Positions 4,908 to 8,126 of a DNA stretch of 8,126 bases are shown piece after piece. The translations under genes were made by a program, and so were the position numbers. Position 1 is the stretch's first letter. Every line of letters begins with the position of its first letter. Source of the DNA: Ignatzschineria sp. (GTDB taxonomy: Bacteria > Pseudomonadota > Gammaproteobacteria > Cardiobacteriales > Wohlfahrtiimonadaceae); contig JASLEF010000196.1 of the NCBI GenBank assembly GCA_030151245.1, forward strand, positions 1 to 8,126. Direction: 5' to 3'. Under the pieces are notes generated by a model that was not told where the DNA came from, did no database searches, and was given only the letters and a program-made list of their open reading frames with translations.

Positions 4908-5393
4908 ATGAAGAAAACGTTACTCATTGCTGCATTTGCAGGAATTTTTATGGCAGGATGCCAAACAACTAATAACGCGAATGATGTGGTTCCCCCACAA
5001 TTAACGCAAGCGGTTTATGAATTTACCAAAGAGGATGTGAATTTTGAGGCGGCTTTTGCGGACCTCAATAATGATGGTATTAACGATGGTATCGTTTTAT
5101 TAGAAGGCGCTAACTGGTGTGGATCAGGCGGTTGTACCCTACTGGTCTTTGAAGGGTTAGAGAATGGGGAATATAAACTTGCCTCTAAATCAACGGTGGC
5201 GAGTGCTCCTGTCTATGTACTAGAAGCAACATCACAAGGTTGGTCGGATCTCTCTGTTTATAGCAGCGGTAAAGGGCAGGTGGTTTTGAAATGGGGCGGA
5301 TCAAACTATCCTTCTAATCCCTCCCTTCAGCCTACCTTAATTATTGATAGTAAAGCTGTTACGCCGGCAATCCCAAAGAATATTCTTGATTAA
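4908..5393 (+). CDS. Uncharacterised lipoprotein under SAM-I riboswitch control
   Basis: The 161-residue product starts MKKTLLIAAFAGIFMAGC, a type II signal peptide with lipobox MAGC and lipidated C18. Glutamine at +2 argues for the outer membrane by the E. coli Lol rule. A short disordered linker (19-35) leads to a compact domain. DLNNDGINDGIVLL (52-65) resembles the calcium-binding DxNxDG loop of FG-GAP or EF-hand-like repeats, and W70CGSGGC76 offers a disulfide. I do not recognise a named family or function. The start has AGGA (4897-4900) seven bases upstream. The gene is the first behind the second SAM-I riboswitch and terminator, so it should be expressed when S-adenosylmethionine is scarce. 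A role in methionine or sulfur-compound uptake or envelope adaptation is inference from that control only. The next gene begins 100 bases downstream. Confidence 0.88.
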   Translation: MKKTLLIAAFAGIFMAGCQTTNNANDVVPPQLTQAVYEFTKEDVNFEAAFADLNNDGINDGIVLLEGANWCGSGGCTLLVFEGLENGEYKLASKSTVASAPVYVLEATSQGWSDLSVYSSGKGQVVLKWGGSNYPSNPSLQPTLIIDSKAVTPAIPKNILD

Positions 5394-5445
5394 ATCAGTG
5401 AAGTATTAATATTTTTTATATAAAGATGTGGATTTAATAATATTG

Positions 5446-5462
5446 GCAATTATTGCTATAAG
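5446..5462 (+). promoter_or_regulatory. Possible extended -10 promoter of the DUF4328 gene
   Basis: TGC-TATAAG (5454-5462) is a fair extended -10 box; the 17-base-upstream -35 position holds only TTAATA. It overlaps a short inverted repeat GCAAT-T-ATTGC (5446-5456). If active, the DUF4328 gene has its own promoter in addition to any readthrough from the lipoprotein gene. Confidence 0.3.
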
Positions 5463-5493
5463 ATAGTCATTTTTTAATATAGGAGTATTGTTA

Positions 5494-6168
5494 ATGACAA
5501 CTCTAAGCTGCCAATATAAAAATCCAACATCTTTATATCAGTGGAGCAAAGTTCTGATTATCGCCTCAATTGTGATGCATATTATTGCTATCGCTTCAGG
5601 TTTTATGGAGTATCAATTCTTAACAAGAGTTTTGAATGGGGTTTATAATTATACCCGCATGGAAGAGCTCTTCTTATTAGCTGAAAGTAATGACTTAAGA
5701 GAGACGATTGTCGGGGCTATTCAGATTACCCTCTTTATTATCCAGGGCATTATCATTTTAATGTGGATTTACAGATCTAATAAAAATTTGCATGCTTTTG
5801 GCGTTAAAAATATGGCGTGTACACCGGGCTGGTCTGTTGGTTGGTATTTTATTCCACTACTTAGTCTATGGAAGCCTTATCAGGCGATGAAAGAGATCTT
5901 TATAAAAAGTGATGAATTAACGGAACGTCCTCAAAAGGCACCGCGTTATTTGTTGCCGATTTGGTGGACTTTGTGGATTCTTACAGAAATTATCGGTCGT
6001 ATCCTATTTCGAAATATGATGAAAAGTGATCTGGATACCGAAGGTTATATCACGATGAGTCTGTTTTATCAGTTATCAGATGGCCTGAATATTATCTTAA
6101 ATATTGTTTTTCTTTTAATAATGACCTCGGTCTATAAGCGACAAATGGCATATCAGAGTCAACAATGA
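5494..6168 (+). CDS. DUF4328 domain membrane protein
   Basis: The 224-residue product is an inner-membrane protein with hydrophobic segments at about 19-38, 72-93, 113-126 (short, possibly re-entrant), 152-172 and 189-212. The region MWIYRSNKNL (90-99), then PGWSVGWYFIPLLSLWKPYQAM (111-132), is the signature of the DUF4328 family, whose biochemical function is unknown. AGGAG (5481-5485) lies eight bases before the chosen ATG at 5494; an in-frame TTG at 5488 is too close to that site. The gene follows the riboswitch-controlled lipoprotein on the same strand after a 100-base gap without a recognisable terminator, so cotranscription and SAM control are possible, but an extended -10 in the gap may make it independent. 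The neighbourhood suggests, without proof, an envelope function linked to methionine supply. Confidence 0.85.
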   Translation: MTTLSCQYKNPTSLYQWSKVLIIASIVMHIIAIASGFMEYQFLTRVLNGVYNYTRMEELFLLAESNDLRETIVGAIQITLFIIQGIIILMWIYRSNKNLHAFGVKNMACTPGWSVGWYFIPLLSLWKPYQAMKEIFIKSDELTERPQKAPRYLLPIWWTLWILTEIIGRILFRNMMKSDLDTEGYITMSLFYQLSDGLNIILNIVFLLIMTSVYKRQMAYQSQQ

Positions 6169-6368
6169 TCAATAAGTGAGACGATAGATAGGCTGATGCG
6201 AAGCGCGTTATTTACGTCTGCGTCTGTTGTTATCGTTGTTGAAATTTTGTCCCTAAAGTGAAGGACCGCAAAGTGTATATCCACAATAGGGTACGCATGA
6301 ATCAATGAATGATTTCAATCATTGTGATCCGTCATAAAGTTATGATCAACTCATCAGAGGAGTAGGAG
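6169..6368 (+). promoter_or_regulatory. metH leader region with several inverted repeats
   Basis: No riboswitch of a class I know (SAM, SAH, cobalamin) is recognisable. Present are ACGATA/TATCGT (6181-6186 with 6231-6236), a direct repeat CGTCTG-CGTCTG (6215-6226), two mutually exclusive stems GTCC/GGAC (6249-6252 with 6263-6266) and CCCTA/TAGGG (6251-6255 with 6287-6291), and a seven-base perfect inverted repeat AATGATT/AATCATT (6308-6314 with 6317-6323). The last overlaps TGAA-TGAT-TTCA (6306-6317), similar to the MetR site TGAA-N5-TTCA but one base short. No clear terminator for the DUF4328 gene and no strong -35/-10 pair stands out. Confidence 0.35.
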
Positions 6369-8126
6369 ATGAATATGAATACCGAGAAACAGCTTCAAAA
6401 CAGTGCCAAAGAGCGCATCTTAATCTTAGATGGTGCAATGGGGACGATGATTCAAAAACGTCAATTGGAAGAGGCTGATTTTCGCGGCGAGCGTTTTAAG
6501 GAGTGGCATAAAGATCTTAAAGGAAATAACGATCTTTTAGTCTTAACACAACCCGATATCATTCTCGATATTCATCAGCAATATCTCTCGGCAGGTGCGG
6601 ACTTGATCGAAACCAATACTTTTAACGCCACCCGCATGTCGATGGCTGATTATGGTATGGAAGATTACGCTTACGAGATCAATCTGGAAGCGGCAAAACT
6701 TGCCAAAAGAGCCTGCGCGCACTTTAACACGGCTGAAAAACCACGCTTTGTGGTGGGGGTTTTAGGTCCCACTAGTAAAACCGCTTCAATCTCGCCAGAT
6801 GTGAATGATCCGGGCTTTCGTAATACCTCCTTTGATGCATTGGTGGAAGGATATTTAGAAGCGCTGGCAGGTTTAATTGATGGCGGTTCCGATATCATTA
6901 TGGTGGAAACCATTTTTGATACCCTCAATGCCAAAGCAGCGCTCTTTGCGGTGGAGACGATTTTTGAAGAGCGTGATATTCGTCTCCCGATTATGATCTC
7001 CGGCACCATTACCGATGCTTCTGGCAGAACGTTATCTGGGCAGACAACGGAGGCTTTCTATAACTCGCTTCGTCATGTTCAGCCCTTTTCGATCGGGTTA
7101 AACTGTGCGCTTGGACCTGATCTTCTGCGTAACTATGTGGCGGAACTCTCTCGCATTTCGGAATTTTATCTCTCAGCGCATGCTAATGCCGGACTTCCCA
7201 ATGCTTTTGGGGAGTATGATCTTGGCAGTCAAGAGATGGGTAAAGAGATGGAGGAGTGGGCAAACTCAGGCTTTTTAAATATTGTGGGTGGATGCTGTGG
7301 GACAACGCCAGAACATATCGCCAAAATGGCTGAGCTTGTTGCCAACATTGCGCCAAGAGTGCCAGAAGAGAAGCCAAAATCTCTACGGCTTTCTGGGCTT
7401 GAAGCAGTCAATTTAACGGTGGGTGAATCGCTCTTTGCGAACGTTGGTGAGCGAACCAACATTACAGGATCTCTTCGTTTTAAACGGCTAATTCGGGAGA
7501 AAAATTATGCCGAAGCCTTAGAAGTTGCCCGTGATCAGGTAGAAAATGGCGCACAGATTATTGATATCAATATGGATGAGGGCATGCTCGACTCAAAAGA
7601 AGAGATGGTGATTTTCCTTAATCTCATCGCTTCTGAACCCGATATCTCAAAAGTACCAATCATGATCGACTCCTCTAAATGGGACATTTTAGAAGCGGGT
7701 TTGAAATGCATTCAAGGCAAGGGAATCGTCAACTCCATCTCGATGAAAGAGGGAATCTCTGAATTTATTGAGCATGCAAAACTAGCGAAAAAATATGGCG
7801 CAGCGGTTGTGGTGATGGCGTTTGATGAAGAGGGACAAGCGGATAACTATGAGCGCCGTATTGCTATCTGTCAGCGGGCCTATGACATTTTGGTCAATGA
7901 TGTCAATTTTCCTCCCGAAGATATTATTTTTGACCCCAACGTCTTTGCCGTCGCAACGGGAATTCCTGAGCATCACCGTTATGGTCTCGATTTTCTTGAT
8001 GCGACCGAATGGATTCGCCAACATCTTCCCTACGTCCATATCTCAGGCGGGATCTCCAATGTCTCGTTTTCATTTCGTGGCAATAATCTCGTACGGGAAG
8101 CGATTCATGCTGTCTTTCTCTATCAT
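6369..8126 (+). CDS. metH: Cobalamin-dependent methionine synthase, N-terminal 586 residues (runs off the window)
   Basis: MetH moves the methyl group of 5-methyltetrahydrofolate, via methylcobalamin, to homocysteine to make methionine in the cytoplasm. The frame is open from 6369 to the last base, about half of the roughly 1,230-residue family length. Domain 1 (about 15-325) binds homocysteine: ILDGAMGTMIQ, ETNTFNATRMSMADYG, and the zinc cysteines C246 (GLNCALGPD) and C309-C310 (GGCCGTTPEH). Domain 2 (about 350 onward) binds methyltetrahydrofolate: ANVGERTNITGS, ENGAQIIDINMDEGMLDS, PIMIDSSKWDILEAGLKC, and NSISMKEG. The cobalamin-binding and reactivation domains lie beyond the window. Two ATGs, 6369 and 6375, each have a Shine-Dalgarno site six bases upstream (GAGGAG 6357-6362 and AGGAG 6364-6368). 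The 6369 start is listed. No frameshift is seen. Confidence 0.97.
   Translation, partial: MNMNTEKQLQNSAKERILILDGAMGTMIQKRQLEEADFRGERFKEWHKDLKGNNDLLVLTQPDIILDIHQQYLSAGADLIETNTFNATRMSMADYGMEDYAYEINLEAAKLAKRACAHFNTAEKPRFVVGVLGPTSKTASISPDVNDPGFRNTSFDALVEGYLEALAGLIDGGSDIIMVETIFDTLNAKAALFAVETIFEERDIRLPIMISGTITDASGRTLSGQTTEAFYNSLRHVQPFSIGLNCALGPDLLRNYVAELSRISEFYLSAHANAGLPNAFGEYDLGSQEMGKEMEEWANSGFLNIVGGCCGTTPEHIAKMAELVANIAPRVPEEKPKSLRLSGLEAVNLTVGESLFANVGERTNITGSLRFKRLIREKNYAEALEVARDQVENGAQIIDINMDEGMLDSKEEMVIFLNLIASEPDISKVPIMIDSSKWDILEAGLKCIQGKGIVNSISMKEGISEFIEHAKLAKKYGAAVVVMAFDEEGQADNYERRIAICQRAYDILVNDVNFPPEDIIFDPNVFAVATGIPEHHRYGLDFLDATEWIRQHLPYVHISGGISNVSFSFRGNNLVREAIHAVFLYH

Noticed and set aside
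5488..5493. TTG start for the DUF4328 gene
   Set aside because: It lies only two bases after AGGAG; the ATG at 5494 has correct spacing.
6178..6226. Possible MetJ boxes (AGACGATA, TTACGTCT) before metH
   Set aside because: They match AGACGTCT at only 5-6 of 8 positions and are not tandem, which MetJ requires.
6169..6368. Cobalamin or SAH riboswitch before metH
   Set aside because: No B12-box (GCCACTG) or SAH core sequence was found on the plus strand.
6671..7009. 112-codon open frame on the minus strand
   Set aside because: It lies inside metH, whose motifs are unmistakable in the other strand; the serine-rich composition is that of an antisense shadow.
1..8126. tRNA, rRNA, CRISPR array, insertion sequence
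   Set aside because: None seen on reading both strands: no cloverleaf with T-loop GTTCAA-type core, no regularly spaced repeats, no transposase frame or paired IS ends.

Overview
The window looks like the chromosome of a low-to-mid GC gammaproteobacterium. MetF and MetH read closely like the enterobacterial proteins, Shine-Dalgarno sites are clear, and intergenic DNA is AT-rich. The genus cannot be fixed from the sequence alone. One possibility, offered only as inference, is a Cardiobacteriales-type organism such as Ignatzschineria or Wohlfahrtiimonas.

Layout. Bases 1-105 hold the C-terminus of a gene entering from the left, probably an FMN-dependent alpha-hydroxy-acid (L-lactate type) dehydrogenase. 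Bases 106-799 carry no intact gene: there is a decayed coding fragment with two in-frame stops (279-614), a strong bidirectional terminator (677-719) and further hairpins. Next come metY (minus, 800-2086), a 365-base intergenic stretch with a possible 26-codon ORF, a secreted hypothetical protein (plus, 2452-3225), the metF terminator, and metF (minus, 3379-4278). Bases 4279-4907 form a divergent regulatory region. The right half holds a lipoprotein gene (4908-5393), a DUF4328 membrane protein gene (5494-6168) and the first 586 codons of metH (6369 to the end).

Theme. Three methionine genes cluster here. MetY makes homocysteine by direct sulfhydrylation of O-acetylhomoserine. MetF makes 5-methyltetrahydrofolate. 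MetH uses it, with cobalamin, to methylate homocysteine. The divergent region contains two SAM-I (S-box) riboswitches pointing in opposite directions, each followed by an intrinsic terminator. The minus-strand one controls metF, as expected. The plus-strand one stands before an uncharacterised outer-membrane-type lipoprotein with a DUF4328 membrane protein behind it, neither a known methionine gene. That is the most interesting observation in the window: it predicts that the lipoprotein, and perhaps the membrane protein, is made when S-adenosylmethionine is low, as for a methionine-uptake or sulfur-stress function. No riboswitch was recognised before metY or metH, although both leaders contain inverted repeats.
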